Shown here: positions 47,617 through 55,597 of the stretch, in pieces | Layout: each line of letters starts with the position of its first letter | Numbering within the stretch: position 1 is the stretch's first letter | Assembly (NCBI RefSeq): GCF_011806425.1 | Contig: NZ_JAATOV010000003.1 | Coordinates: 620,001 to 684,000, forward strand | Source of the DNA: Thalassospira lucentensis | GTDB lineage: Bacteria > Pseudomonadota > Alphaproteobacteria > Rhodospirillales > Thalassospiraceae | Reading direction: 5' to 3' | DNA: 64,000 nt | Made by a program: the position numbers and the translations under genes | Notes under the pieces: generated by a model | What the model was told of the DNA's origin: nothing | Databases searched by the model: none | The model's input: only the letters and a program-made list of their open reading frames with translations

Positions 47617-48777
47617 ATGAAGAACAACATCTCGCACACTGTTGCCTGCCCGCAAAGGGCGGGATTTGATGATGGATGGTCAACCACGCCACACGACCAA
47701 AGCATCCTGCCCGCCCGCAGCCAAAAGGGGCGCGGTGCCGTATCGAATATTGACGGTCGTTTTGAACGTCACATTCATCAAGAAGTCGATGATGGTTGGC
47801 TGGGGCAATTGATGGAAGATGCCCCACCGCGCACGAAAACCACCCTTGGTATTGATGGCGCGCGCAGTGTGATTACCCGCAATCAAAGCCCTGATGTGCC
47901 ATTTGATCGATCAATCAACCCCTATCGCGGGTGTGAACATGGTTGCGTTTATTGCTTTGCCCGGCCAAGCCACGCCTATCTCGGCCTCTCGCCGGGGCTT
48001 GATTTTGAAACCAAGCTTTTCTGGAAACCCGATGCGCCGACCCTTTTGCGCAAACAGCTTTCCGCGCGGTCCTATTCCCCGGCCCCGATTGTCATTGGTA
48101 CCAACACCGATCCTTATCAGCCGGTTGACCGCGATAAACAGCTGACCCGATCCATCATCAAGGTTCTGTCAGACTGCCAGCACCCCTTTTCGCTGATTAC
48201 GAAAAATGGGCTTGTCGCGCGCGACATTGATCTGATTGCACCCATGGCGGCGAATAACCGCGCATCGGTCGCCGTGTCTGTCACCAGCCTGGATCACCGA
48301 TTATCGAACCTGCTGGAACCGCGTGCATCGGCCCCACACCGGCGTCTTGATGCCATTCGCAAGCTATCTGATGCGGGCATTCCCGTAACCGTATTGTGCG
48401 CGCCAATCATTCCCGGCCTTAATGACACGGAAATCGAAAACATTGTGGCCGCCTGTGCGGATGCCGGGGCACGGTCAGTCGGCCATATCGTCCTGCGGCT
48501 GCCGCTTGAAATTGCCAATTTGTTTGAAGAATGGCTTGAAGCCCACTACCCAGACCGCAAGGCCAAAGTCATTTCGCTGATTAAGCAAATGCGTGGCGGT
48601 GATATCTACCAATCAGAATTTGGCACCCGCATGCGCGGTACCGGCCCGATTGCCGATTTAATCGCCACCCGATTTAAGGCCGCACGCAGAAAACATGGCC
48701 TCGACGGACGGTCGCTTAATCTTGATTGTACCGGCTTTAAACGGCCCAGTGCCGATGGGCAGATGTCACTATTTTAA
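47617..48777 (+). CDS. PA0069-family radical SAM protein (photoproduct-lyase-like), SOS-controlled
   Basis: A 386-residue radical SAM protein. The 4Fe-4S motif is CEHGCVYC (C106, C110, C113), preceded by SINPYRGCEHG, the family hallmark of PA0069/Rv2578c-type proteins annotated as DNA-repair photolyase-like. The strands LPLEIANLFEEWLEAHYPD and the C-terminal segment DIYQSEFGTRMRGTGPIADL are family features. A LexA box overlaps the promoter, which points to a role in the DNA damage response. The true reaction is unknown. Confidence 0.9.
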   Translation: MKNNISHTVACPQRAGFDDGWSTTPHDQSILPARSQKGRGAVSNIDGRFERHIHQEVDDGWLGQLMEDAPPRTKTTLGIDGARSVITRNQSPDVPFDRSINPYRGCEHGCVYCFARPSHAYLGLSPGLDFETKLFWKPDAPTLLRKQLSARSYSPAPIVIGTNTDPYQPVDRDKQLTRSIIKVLSDCQHPFSLITKNGLVARDIDLIAPMAANNRASVAVSVTSLDHRLSNLLEPRASAPHRRLDAIRKLSDAGIPVTVLCAPIIPGLNDTEIENIVAACADAGARSVGHIVLRLPLEIANLFEEWLEAHYPDRKAKVISLIKQMRGGDIYQSEFGTRMRGTGPIADLIATRFKAARRKHGLDGRSLNLDCTGFKRPSADGQMSLF

Positions 48778-48817
48778 ACGTATCTGGCAACATCTGCCCG
48801 GCACATATAAAAACCGT

Positions 48818-49096
48818 TCAGCCCACACGCTGGATCGTTGCGCTACGACCTGCCCCCGCCGAAAGCCGCAGGATTTCACCGTCGTCGAACGCATAACTCA
48901 GCACATGATGTTCCGGATCACGGATTTGTTTTTCTTCGATCCAGACCGCGCCATGCCCAACAAGATCGCGGGCCTCTGTGCGTGTTTTGGCAAATCCCGC
49001 CATAACAATAAGCGATGCCACCTCGATCCCGCCTTCCAGGTCATCCGGGGCGAGTTCAAGGGCCGGGGTACGATCAGAAACAGAGATATGGGTCAT
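48818..49096 (-). CDS. Stand-alone S4 RNA-binding domain protein (TyrRS-tail-like)
   Basis: A 92-residue protein whose middle, VMAGFAKTRTEARDLVGHGA, and following VWIEEKQIRDPEH correspond to the S4 fold, most like the C-terminal RNA-binding domain of tyrosyl-tRNA synthetase. There is no synthetase domain beside it. I start at ATG 49096, with GGAA seven bases ahead. It converges on the radical SAM gene. It may bind structured RNA or stalled ribosomes, as other small S4 proteins do; inference. Confidence 0.72.
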   Translation of the reverse strand: MTHISVSDRTPALELAPDDLEGGIEVASLIVMAGFAKTRTEARDLVGHGAVWIEEKQIRDPEHHVLSYAFDDGEILRLSAGAGRSATIQRVG

Positions 49097-49150
49097 TTCG
49101 GTTTTCCTTCGTGATAAGACCACCAAGGGCAACCGGGGATGAAAAACAAA

Positions 49151-49175
49151 AGGCCGCCCTGTGGCAGCCTGTTTT
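49151..49175. terminator. Hairpin terminator downstream of a short putative ORF
   Basis: An 8-bp stem with one mismatch (AGGCCGCC/GGCAGCCT), loop CTGT, with T-rich flanks on both strands. It lies 40 bases downstream of a 16-codon leftward ORF. Confidence 0.55.
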
Positions 49176-49209
49176 CATTTGATCAGATACAAATCAACAC
49201 GCGCCGCCC

Positions 49210-49260
49210 TTATTTGGACGACGTAAAATAGGCATTAATATGAATCTTTGTGTTTTCCAT
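49210..49260 (-). CDS. Possible 16-residue small ORF
   Basis: ATG 49260 to TAA encodes MENTKIHINAYFTSSK. It is placed between two terminators (49335-49363 and 49151-49175), as a tiny separate unit would be. No good ribosome site is seen, so it may instead mark a small non-coding RNA or be chance. Confidence 0.2.
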   Translation of the reverse strand: MENTKIHINAYFTSSK

Positions 49261-49334
49261 GGCAAATTTTTAAGGCTGAAAAACGAAACGGTCAAGCGTC
49301 TTTTGCGCAATCGCTAGATTGTGACCGCAAACAT

Positions 49335-49363
49335 AAAAAACCCGCCGGACGTAACCGACGGGT
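49335..49363 (-). terminator. Rho-independent terminator after the leftward unknown gene
   Basis: A 9-bp stem with one mismatch (ACCCGCCGG/CCGACGGGT), 6-base loop, followed on the minus strand by six T. It lies 28 bases past the stop at 49391. Confidence 0.85.
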
Positions 49364-49390
49364 CAAAATATCTAAAATCAATCAAATGGA

Positions 49391-49903
49391 TCAACTGACA
49401 ACACGGTACCGCGCATGGGGTGCGCGATTGGCCAAAACCGCAAGATCAACCACATCGCTATCATTGTCCTGCGCGGTTTTCGGCTCGGCCGCCATATCGT
49501 TGCTGCATTTTGGCAGTGCCATCGCACGCGCGCCGTCAAAGAACCGTAAGCCGCGCTTTTCCATGACATACAAGGTTTCACCACCCCATGTCCCGGTCCA
49601 GACAAGACCAGTAAGGTCCTTCATTTCCTGTTCGATCCGGGTCGGTGAAATCGGCATACCAAGGCAGGTCGTCAAAAGAAATGAAAGCTCGGCTGCGGTC
49701 ACCCCGTCTTCGCAGCATTCCTCGGCCAGAACCGACATGACCGCCATCGTCACAACACGAAGCGATACCTTGCCATTGTCCAAACCCGGAAAACGATTTT
49801 GTTTCAATTCAACAATGTCATTGGCGATACGATCAACATCCCCCCGGATGACATACCGCCCGCGCCAGACACGGCAGCTGGTTCTGACTTCCCACTCTCG
49901 CAT
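49391..49903 (-). CDS. Unknown protein, winged-helix-like (pair member B)
   Basis: A 170-residue protein I do not recognise. After a basic N-terminus (VRTSCRVWRGRYVIRG), residues 40-125 look like a winged helix: a helix VVTMAVMSVLAEECCEDG, a second with TAAELSFLLTTCLG, a recognition-like helix TRIEQEMKDLTGLVW and a wing ETLYVMEKRGLRFF. The C-terminal 40 residues are acidic and Ala/Asp-rich. It lies 85 bases downstream of pair member A on the same strand, each with its own AT-rich promoter. A DNA-binding role is inference. Confidence 0.6.
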   Translation of the reverse strand: MREWEVRTSCRVWRGRYVIRGDVDRIANDIVELKQNRFPGLDNGKVSLRVVTMAVMSVLAEECCEDGVTAAELSFLLTTCLGMPISPTRIEQEMKDLTGLVWTGTWGGETLYVMEKRGLRFFDGARAMALPKCSNDMAAEPKTAQDNDSDVVDLAVLANRAPHARYRVVS

Positions 49904-49942
49904 TTTTAGGTCCCGCCCACTTTATTGTCCCTGTCAAAAACG

Positions 49943-49951
49943 ATACATTAT
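49943..49951. promoter_or_regulatory. Shared 9-base motif in the promoter of pair member B
   Basis: ATACATTAT at 49943-49951, followed after two bases by ATACAT, lies between TTGACT (minus strand) and a TATCGT element, i.e. in the promoter spacer of the leftward gene. The same nonamer occurs in the promoter of pair member A. Confidence 0.4.
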
Positions 49952-49988
49952 CCATACATATAGTCAAGTTACTTTTCGACTTTTTGTA

Positions 49989-50732
49989 TCATTTTCGACA
50001 TTCAGAACGAAACCACTGATATCCCGCCGACGAAACCACATAGCCGTCTTCGTTTTCGACCATCTCAAGATAGCCACGTGACAGTGCAGTATGGAAATCA
50101 CGACTAAAATTGCGCGGCATGCGAAGGTGATCCTGACGGCGTAAAGCCCGTCGTATATCATCGCGCGTCACCATGTTGCGTGCATCGCGGTAATGCAGCC
50201 AAATCGCTGCAATCAAAATGGTTTCAGCAAAACCGCGCGGCTGTAACCGTGCCACCAAATCGCCAAGTGTCCCAACAAACCGCGTCAGGAACGTCCCCGG
50301 GTCCATCACCTCGCCCCCGGCCCCATAAGATTCTGGCGCAAAAGCAAGTAAACCGCCCTGAGACCGCGCATTCTCATGGGAAACGCCAGGCGCCGCCGAT
50401 CCGCCCAGACGATCCGCAACAACATCCTCGTTGATCGGTGAAGCGGCCCCTGCGCGTCCAACACTTGCACCACCAACCGCCCTGTCATCCGCCCCATCAA
50501 CAGACGTGCCAGTCAAACGGGCATCCGTTTTTGATCGCATATCGTGGGCATTGCTGGGCGATGGCGATGACGCCGTGGCATTATGGGAAATTCGGTCACC
50601 GCCAACCGGCAACGGCTGCCCAAACAAGGCGGCCATCACAACAGGCAGGCGCGCAGGCGGGATCGCACATTCTAGATCCACCGGCCCGAAGTCACCTTCG
50701 CCCGTCAGTTTTACGTGAATAAGTGCCGACAC
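49989..50732 (-). CDS. Unknown protein, winged-helix-like C-terminus (pair member A)
   Basis: A 247-residue protein of unknown family, starting at GTG with AGGAG 11 bases ahead. Residues 1-50 form a compact beta-rich unit (IHVKLTGEGDFGPVDLECAI); 50-145 are low-complexity Ala/Gly/Ser/Asp linker; 145-247 look like a winged helix: ETILIAAIWLHYRDARN, TRDDIRRALRRQDHLRM, FSRDFHTALSRGYLEMV and a wing ENEDGYVVSSAGYQWF. A DNA-binding role is inference. It is divergent from the AlaX-type gene. Confidence 0.6.
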   Translation of the reverse strand: MSALIHVKLTGEGDFGPVDLECAIPPARLPVVMAALFGQPLPVGGDRISHNATASSPSPSNAHDMRSKTDARLTGTSVDGADDRAVGGASVGRAGAASPINEDVVADRLGGSAAPGVSHENARSQGGLLAFAPESYGAGGEVMDPGTFLTRFVGTLGDLVARLQPRGFAETILIAAIWLHYRDARNMVTRDDIRRALRRQDHLRMPRNFSRDFHTALSRGYLEMVENEDGYVVSSAGYQWFRSECRK

Positions 50733-50769
50733 CTTGGGTCATACTCCTGATTTACGACCCTGACATATC

Positions 50770-50778
50770 ATACATTAT
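50770..50778. promoter_or_regulatory. Shared 9-base motif in the promoter of pair member A
   Basis: ATACATTAT at 50770-50778 within CATACATTATGTACGTATAC, an imperfect palindrome (ATAC ... GTAT), 40 bases upstream of the GTG. A TATGAT element on the minus strand overlaps it. Confidence 0.4.
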
Positions 50779-50970
50779 GTACGTATACAAACATCATTAT
50801 TCATTTTTCGTAAATTATTATACACCCCTAATGCACGTGCCGGCTGCATATTTATCCTCGACAATCCACCCCACCCGACCGCACCATGACACCACCGAAA
50901 GCATCGCGGCGGCAAAATACAAACAAACATGACGGTCGTTGCGTCCAAGCCCCACCGGAGAAACACCAAA

Positions 50971-51681
50971 ATGACACGCCTTTTGTTTCGTGAAGATGCC
51001 TACACCAAAAGCTGCACCGCCAAAGTAACAGCGATTTCCGATCGCGGGGTCGCACTGGATCAAACCGTTTTCTACGCCACATCCGGCGGGCAAGCGGGCG
51101 ACATCGGCATCCTTAAAACCGCGTCAGGGTCAAGCATTCCCGTTGCCACCACGGTTAAGGACAAAGAAACCGGCACACATCTGCACATTATCGCCGATGG
51201 GCATGACCTGCCCGGCATTGGGGATGAGGTTGAGGCCATTATTGATTGGGATAACCGACATCGCTTGATGCGCTATCACACCTGCATGCATTTGCTATGC
51301 GCAACTATTGACGGCGATGTCACGGGCGGCAACATTGCCGCGCACAAGGCCCGGCTTGATTTCAATTTGCCTGATGCTGTACTCGACAAAGATGACATCA
51401 CCGCGAAACTTAATGAACTGATTGCACGCAACGCCGATGTTTATGATGGCGAAATCAGCATCGCAGAGCTTAAAGCCAATCCCGAACTGGTGCGCACCAT
51501 GTCCGTACAGCCGCCAATGGATGGCCATTCCATTCGTACCGTCACGATCGAGGGCATCGATTTCCAACCCTGCGGCGGAACGCACGTTAAAAACACGTCT
51601 GAAATCGGCCGCGTCACGGTGTCGAAAATCGAAAAGAAAGGCCGTCAAAATCGACGCATCAATATCGTTTTTGACGAATAA
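50971..51681 (+). CDS. Alanyl-tRNA editing protein (AlaX type)
   Basis: Free-standing relative of the AlaRS editing domain that removes serine or glycine from mischarged tRNA-Ala. The 236-residue protein has the zinc site HTCMH (H103, H107) and CGGTHVKNTSEIG near the C-terminus. FYATSGGQAGDIG is the glycine-rich editing motif. Start at ATG 50971 with GGAG nine bases ahead; the frame runs 14 codons further upstream. Divergent from pair member A across an AT-rich 240-base gap. Confidence 0.92.
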   Translation: MTRLLFREDAYTKSCTAKVTAISDRGVALDQTVFYATSGGQAGDIGILKTASGSSIPVATTVKDKETGTHLHIIADGHDLPGIGDEVEAIIDWDNRHRLMRYHTCMHLLCATIDGDVTGGNIAAHKARLDFNLPDAVLDKDDITAKLNELIARNADVYDGEISIAELKANPELVRTMSVQPPMDGHSIRTVTIEGIDFQPCGGTHVKNTSEIGRVTVSKIEKKGRQNRRINIVFDE

Positions 51682-51854
51682 GCCCCACCATAACGCCACC
51701 GCACAGGCGCACCAAAAGTTGTAATTGCTTTGGGGCGCGATATTGCATGCCGGGCTTAAGCCCGCTACAAATTTAGTCAGGACGCATAGAAACAAAGATC
51801 CTCGGGCCCAACCGGGATCATGCAATACCCACCATTGCCAATCGGAGCTTGTCC

Positions 51855-52712
51855 ATGAGTAACCCACTTTCCGACGCCCTGGTTTCCACCCAGTGGCTTG
51901 CGGATCACCTCGACGCACCGGATGTCCGCGTCGTTGACGCCAGCTATTATATGCCTGCCCAGAACAAAGACGCGCGCGAGATTTATGAAGCGCAGCATAT
52001 TCCCGGCGCGGTCTTCTTTGATATTGATGACATCGCCGCTGACGACAGCGCGCCGCTGCCACACATGATGCCAGACGCCATCAAATTTTCCGCCAAGGTC
52101 CGTAAACTTGGTCTGGGCGACGGGGTTCGCATTGTTGTCTATTCCCAAACAGGATCAGCCATGGCCGCATGCCGTGCGTGGTGGATGCTTCGTCATTTCG
52201 GCCATCAGGACGTGGTCGTTCTTGATGGCGGTTTGCCCAAATGGCTTTCTGAGGGACATCCTGTGACCGATGCCCCCACCCCGCCGCGCGAACGTCATTT
52301 CACCGCGCGCGCCAACAGTTTCTTACTGCGCGAATATGATCAGATGCTGTCAAATGTCACGCGCAAGCGTGAACAGATTGTCGATGCCCGCGCGGCTGAA
52401 CGTTTCCGTGGCGAAGTCGATGATCCATGGGGCAAAACCGGCCATATGCCAGGTGCGTTTAACGTGCCATTTGACCAACTGCTGAATGCCGACGGCACCT
52501 TCAAGGATGCCGATGAAATCAGCGCTGCCTTCAAAGAAGCCGGCGTTGACCTTGATCGCCCTGTGGTCGCCACTTGCGGATCGGGGGTTACGGCCTGCGT
52601 TTTGGCAATGGGTGCTTATATCACCGGGCATAAACAAGTCGCCGTCTTTGATGGCTCATGGGCGCAGTGGGCTTCGACCGAAGACAGCCCAGTCGCAACC
52701 GGCCCGGCATAA
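51855..52712 (+). CDS. sseA: 3-mercaptopyruvate sulfurtransferase
   Basis: A two-domain rhodanese that moves sulfur from 3-mercaptopyruvate to thiols or cyanide. The active loop CGSGVT (C241) is the MST type rather than the CRxGx[R/T] of thiosulfate sulfurtransferase, and the first rhodanese domain (for example ARVVDASYY-like VRVVDASYYMP) is inactive as in the family. 285 residues is normal. ATG 51855 has GGAG seven bases ahead. Confidence 0.94.
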   Translation: MSNPLSDALVSTQWLADHLDAPDVRVVDASYYMPAQNKDAREIYEAQHIPGAVFFDIDDIAADDSAPLPHMMPDAIKFSAKVRKLGLGDGVRIVVYSQTGSAMAACRAWWMLRHFGHQDVVVLDGGLPKWLSEGHPVTDAPTPPRERHFTARANSFLLREYDQMLSNVTRKREQIVDARAAERFRGEVDDPWGKTGHMPGAFNVPFDQLLNADGTFKDADEISAAFKEAGVDLDRPVVATCGSGVTACVLAMGAYITGHKQVAVFDGSWAQWASTEDSPVATGPA

Positions 52713-52776
52713 AGCCCCCACCGAAAATCACGGTGACAAGACGCACTGAAATAAGCCGAAAAAGCCTGAAACAACA

Positions 52777-53319
52777 ATGCCCGACACGACATCCCATCGC
52801 CGGAAACAAAACACCGCTGCAAATGCGGCGGTTTCGGCGCGCGAGGATGACGTGTCGGGCATTTTACTTTCGCAGCTTAAATCACCAACACATGATGATA
52901 TTGCGGCAATCACACACCTATGGATCGATACCGGCCTGATCCCGGTCATCCGCGATGCCAGCAAAGACATCGAAAGCTGCATCAATGCCGATAACGGCAG
53001 CCTGATTGTCGCCCGACTTCCATCCAACCAACGCATCATCGCCACCATGATGACCGGCCATGACGGCATCTTTGGCTGGATACATTATCTGGCAATCGCC
53101 AAAGATGTTCAAAACCTTGGCCTTGGCCGACAACTGATCGACCTTGCCGAAGATATCCTGCGCGCGGCAAAAATTGACGAAAGCCGTGTTACGATTGAAA
53201 ATGACGAGGTCGCAGAATTTTATGCCAAATTGGGCTATCAGCCCCTTTCAGGCACCGCACACACAAAGGCGCATGACAGCACCACACATTCGATCATGCG
53301 CAAGAGGTTAAACCCATGA
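52777..53319 (+). CDS. GNAT acetyltransferase, YpeA-like
   Basis: A 180-residue protein with a GNAT core from residue 35: ITHLWIDTGLIP is the typical opening of the YpeA group, IHYLAIAKDVQNLGLGRQLI the acetyl-CoA loop, and VTIENDEVAEFYAKLGYQ the C-terminal part. The first 30 residues are unlike the family and the start could be further in. The gene ends with ATGA overlapping the next GNAT gene, so the two are co-translated. Confidence 0.87.
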   Translation: MPDTTSHRRKQNTAANAAVSAREDDVSGILLSQLKSPTHDDIAAITHLWIDTGLIPVIRDASKDIESCINADNGSLIVARLPSNQRIIATMMTGHDGIFGWIHYLAIAKDVQNLGLGRQLIDLAEDILRAAKIDESRVTIENDEVAEFYAKLGYQPLSGTAHTKAHDSTTHSIMRKRLNP

Positions 53320-54002
53320 GCAAATCAAACCCGCGCAAGCTTGACGTTGTCGTAAGCTTCCTTGAAATGCAGACACCGCCGGATCGCCCGGCTGCAATCA
53401 TCCCGCCGGGCAAAGTTGCCATCGTCCGGGCAGAGACTCCGACACTGTCATTTTATCGCTACTTATATAATACAGTCGGCGAACCATGGATGTGGTGGGA
53501 ACGCCGCATGATGACGGACGAGGATCTTGCGCCGATCCTGGAAGCACCAGAAACCCATGTGTACGTGCTTTACGTCGCAGGTGTGCCCGCGGGCTTTGCC
53601 GAGCTTGATCTTAGCAAGCATGCCCAAAGCGGTGAAATCGATCTTCACTATATGGGCCTGATCCCCGATTTCATCGGCAAAGGATACGGAAAATACCTTT
53701 TAAACTGGGCCGTAGACACCGCCTGGAGCCTTAAGCCAAGCCGCCTTACCGTAAATACGTGCACTTTAGATCACCCAAGTGCATTGGGGGCTTACCAAAA
53801 GGCTGGCTTTGTTGTATACGACCAGCGAACAGATATTGTTGACGATCCTCGCGATGTCGGGCTGATCCCGCCAATTGACCACCCTATTGATCATGGTGGC
53901 CATTTGGATGGCGACGCGCCTTCCAGCGAAAGTGACCCAGAAAATGCAGATAATGCAGATTCTGACACTTTGGTCGTTGACTTTCCCGAGCGCGCACGGT
54001 AA
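53316..54002 (+). CDS. GNAT acetyltransferase with acidic tail
   Basis: A 228-residue protein. The GNAT core is unmistakable: VYVLYVAGVPAGFAELDL, then HYMGLIPDFIGKGYGKYLLN as the acetyl-CoA loop and LTVNTCTLDHPSALGAYQKA. The last 45 residues are rich in Asp, Glu and Ser. It starts inside the stop of the preceding GNAT gene (4-base overlap) and lies 41 bases ahead of rpmF. Confidence 0.87.
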   Translation: MSKSNPRKLDVVVSFLEMQTPPDRPAAIIPPGKVAIVRAETPTLSFYRYLYNTVGEPWMWWERRMMTDEDLAPILEAPETHVYVLYVAGVPAGFAELDLSKHAQSGEIDLHYMGLIPDFIGKGYGKYLLNWAVDTAWSLKPSRLTVNTCTLDHPSALGAYQKAGFVVYDQRTDIVDDPRDVGLIPPIDHPIDHGGHLDGDAPSSESDPENADNADSDTLVVDFPERAR

Positions 54003-54043
54003 CAAGCGCGCCTGAGTTTACCCAAGCCAGAGGATGATGACCC

Positions 54044-54223
54044 ATGGCAGTGCCAAAGAAAAAAGTGACCAAGTCCCGTCAGGGCATGCGTCGCTCGCAT
54101 GACAAGCTCGCCAAGGGCTCGTACCGCGAAGACAAAGAAACCGGCGAATTGCATCGCCCGCACCACATTGATCCGAACACCGGTATGTACCGTGGTCGTC
54201 AGGTGGTCGAGCCTAAGATGTAA
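54044..54223 (+). CDS. rpmF: Ribosomal protein L32 (bL32)
   Basis: 59 residues, [20 protein letters not shown] at the start and ending [14 protein letters not shown], with the family core HRPHHID. This is the alphaproteobacterial form without zinc cysteines. It is followed by a strong terminator; the plsX-fabH genes often found behind rpmF are absent here. Confidence 0.96.
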   Translation: MAVPKKKVTKSRQGMRRSHDKLAKGSYREDKETGELHRPHHIDPNTGMYRGRQVVEPKM

Positions 54224-54310
54224 TTCCGTTCCGGGGAGCTTTTGCTCTTTGGCGGTTTGCGACGCTACAAAATTCCGCGCTATCCGTTCTTCGGCTGGCG
54301 TCTGGTTTAA

Positions 54311-54347
54311 AAAGGGATGGAGCCTTCTGGTTCCATCCCTTTTTATT
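54311..54347 (+). terminator. Rho-independent terminator after rpmF
   Basis: An 11-bp perfect stem (AAAGGGATGGA/TCCATCCCTTT) with a 10-base loop followed by TTATTT. Confidence 0.9.
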
Positions 54348-54435
54348 TGTCTGATGATTTAAAAGTGCCGATTGGAAGCCGCCCGCTTTAACCCCATTAA
54401 AACAGGCAGCCGACTTCCATTGCGGCCTTCCTGAC

Positions 54436-55392
54436 CTATTTCAGGCCATCGGTGCCCGTACCACAGATAATCACACCCACCCGCCCCGGATCATCAACGC
54501 CCAGCCTGTCTTTCATAATCGCGGCCATTCCCGCCGCCGCTGAAAGCTCAACCGAAATACCAAGCTCCCGCCATAGCCAACCGGCGGCTTGTTGCATTTC
54601 TTCATCCGATACCAACGCGATACGGTCGACATTCTTGCCAATCAAATCGACATTTAACGCCGATGATTGACGTGGGGCCAAACTGGTGGCTGCGGTATTG
54701 ACCGTCGGCAGGGTCACAACCTCACCCGCCTTTAAACTTTCAAAAAGGGTTGCCGCGCCGACCGGCTCAACCCCAATCACCCGAATAGACGGGCGCAACA
54801 AACGCGCAGCCGTCGCCACACCAGAAATCAACCCGCCGCCGCCAACCGCAACAACAAGGGTATCAAGATCCGGTTGCTGTTCAAGCATCTCAAGCGCGAT
54901 GGTACCCTGCCCGGCAATCACCTTGGGATCGGCAAAGGGATGAATATAGGCCATGTGATATTCACGTGCATGCGCCATGGCCGCACGGTTGGCATCATCC
55001 CAAACCGCCCCGACCAGCGTGACGTCAACACCCTGCGCACGCAGCTTTTCGACCTTTGGCTTGGGCGTGTTGGTCGGCAAAAAGATTTTCACCGGAACCG
55101 CCAGTGTTTTTGCCGCATGGATCACGCCCATGCCGTGATTACCGCCCGATGCCGTACACAGCCCATTGGCGCGTTTGTCCGCATCCAGCGCAAGGGCTGC
55201 ATTCATCGCCCCGCGCGCCTTAAACGAACCAGACACCTGCATGTTTTCAAGTTTTAGAAACATTTCCGGCACACGATCGGGCGCATCAAAGATCGACGTG
55301 GTGGCGAAATTTTCGGCCTTAAAAACTGGGGTCAGGCGCATATGGCTTGAAATAGCACGCCGCGCAGTGCGGAAATCCTGAAGTTCGATCAC
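54436..55392 (-). CDS. Threonine ammonia-lyase (threonine dehydratase), short type
   Basis: A 318-residue fold type II PLP enzyme that deaminates threonine (or serine) to 2-oxobutyrate; no regulatory ACT domain is present, as in catabolic forms. The PLP lysine is K58 in VSGSFKARGAM and the phosphate loop is VAVGGGGLISGVATA. The start GTG 55392 follows AGGAGG directly (4-base spacing); the frame extends about 39 codons further but is not family-like. It is divergent from metC. Confidence 0.9.
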   Translation of the reverse strand: MIELQDFRTARRAISSHMRLTPVFKAENFATTSIFDAPDRVPEMFLKLENMQVSGSFKARGAMNAALALDADKRANGLCTASGGNHGMGVIHAAKTLAVPVKIFLPTNTPKPKVEKLRAQGVDVTLVGAVWDDANRAAMAHAREYHMAYIHPFADPKVIAGQGTIALEMLEQQPDLDTLVVAVGGGGLISGVATAARLLRPSIRVIGVEPVGAATLFESLKAGEVVTLPTVNTAATSLAPRQSSALNVDLIGKNVDRIALVSDEEMQQAAGWLWRELGISVELSAAAGMAAIMKDRLGVDDPGRVGVIICGTGTDGLK

Positions 55393-55597
55393 GGGGCCTC
55401 CTGAAGGCGATAACGTTTTATTTTGGAGCGATAAGGTCGCGGCCAAAGGACAGGCGCGCCCATAAGAAATAACCCAGTTGGCGTATTTGACAATGGTGCC
55501 ATGCACCAACGCATTGAAAAAGCCTTGAACGTGGGGCGTCGAGATGGTTTGTCTTATAGATAAACAACAAAGCCCACCTCAAGGAGAAGCACCACCC

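Noticed and set aside
54044-54223. Possible damage in the A-tract near the start of rpmF.
   Set aside because: On careful reading six A follow AAG and the 59-codon frame is intact.
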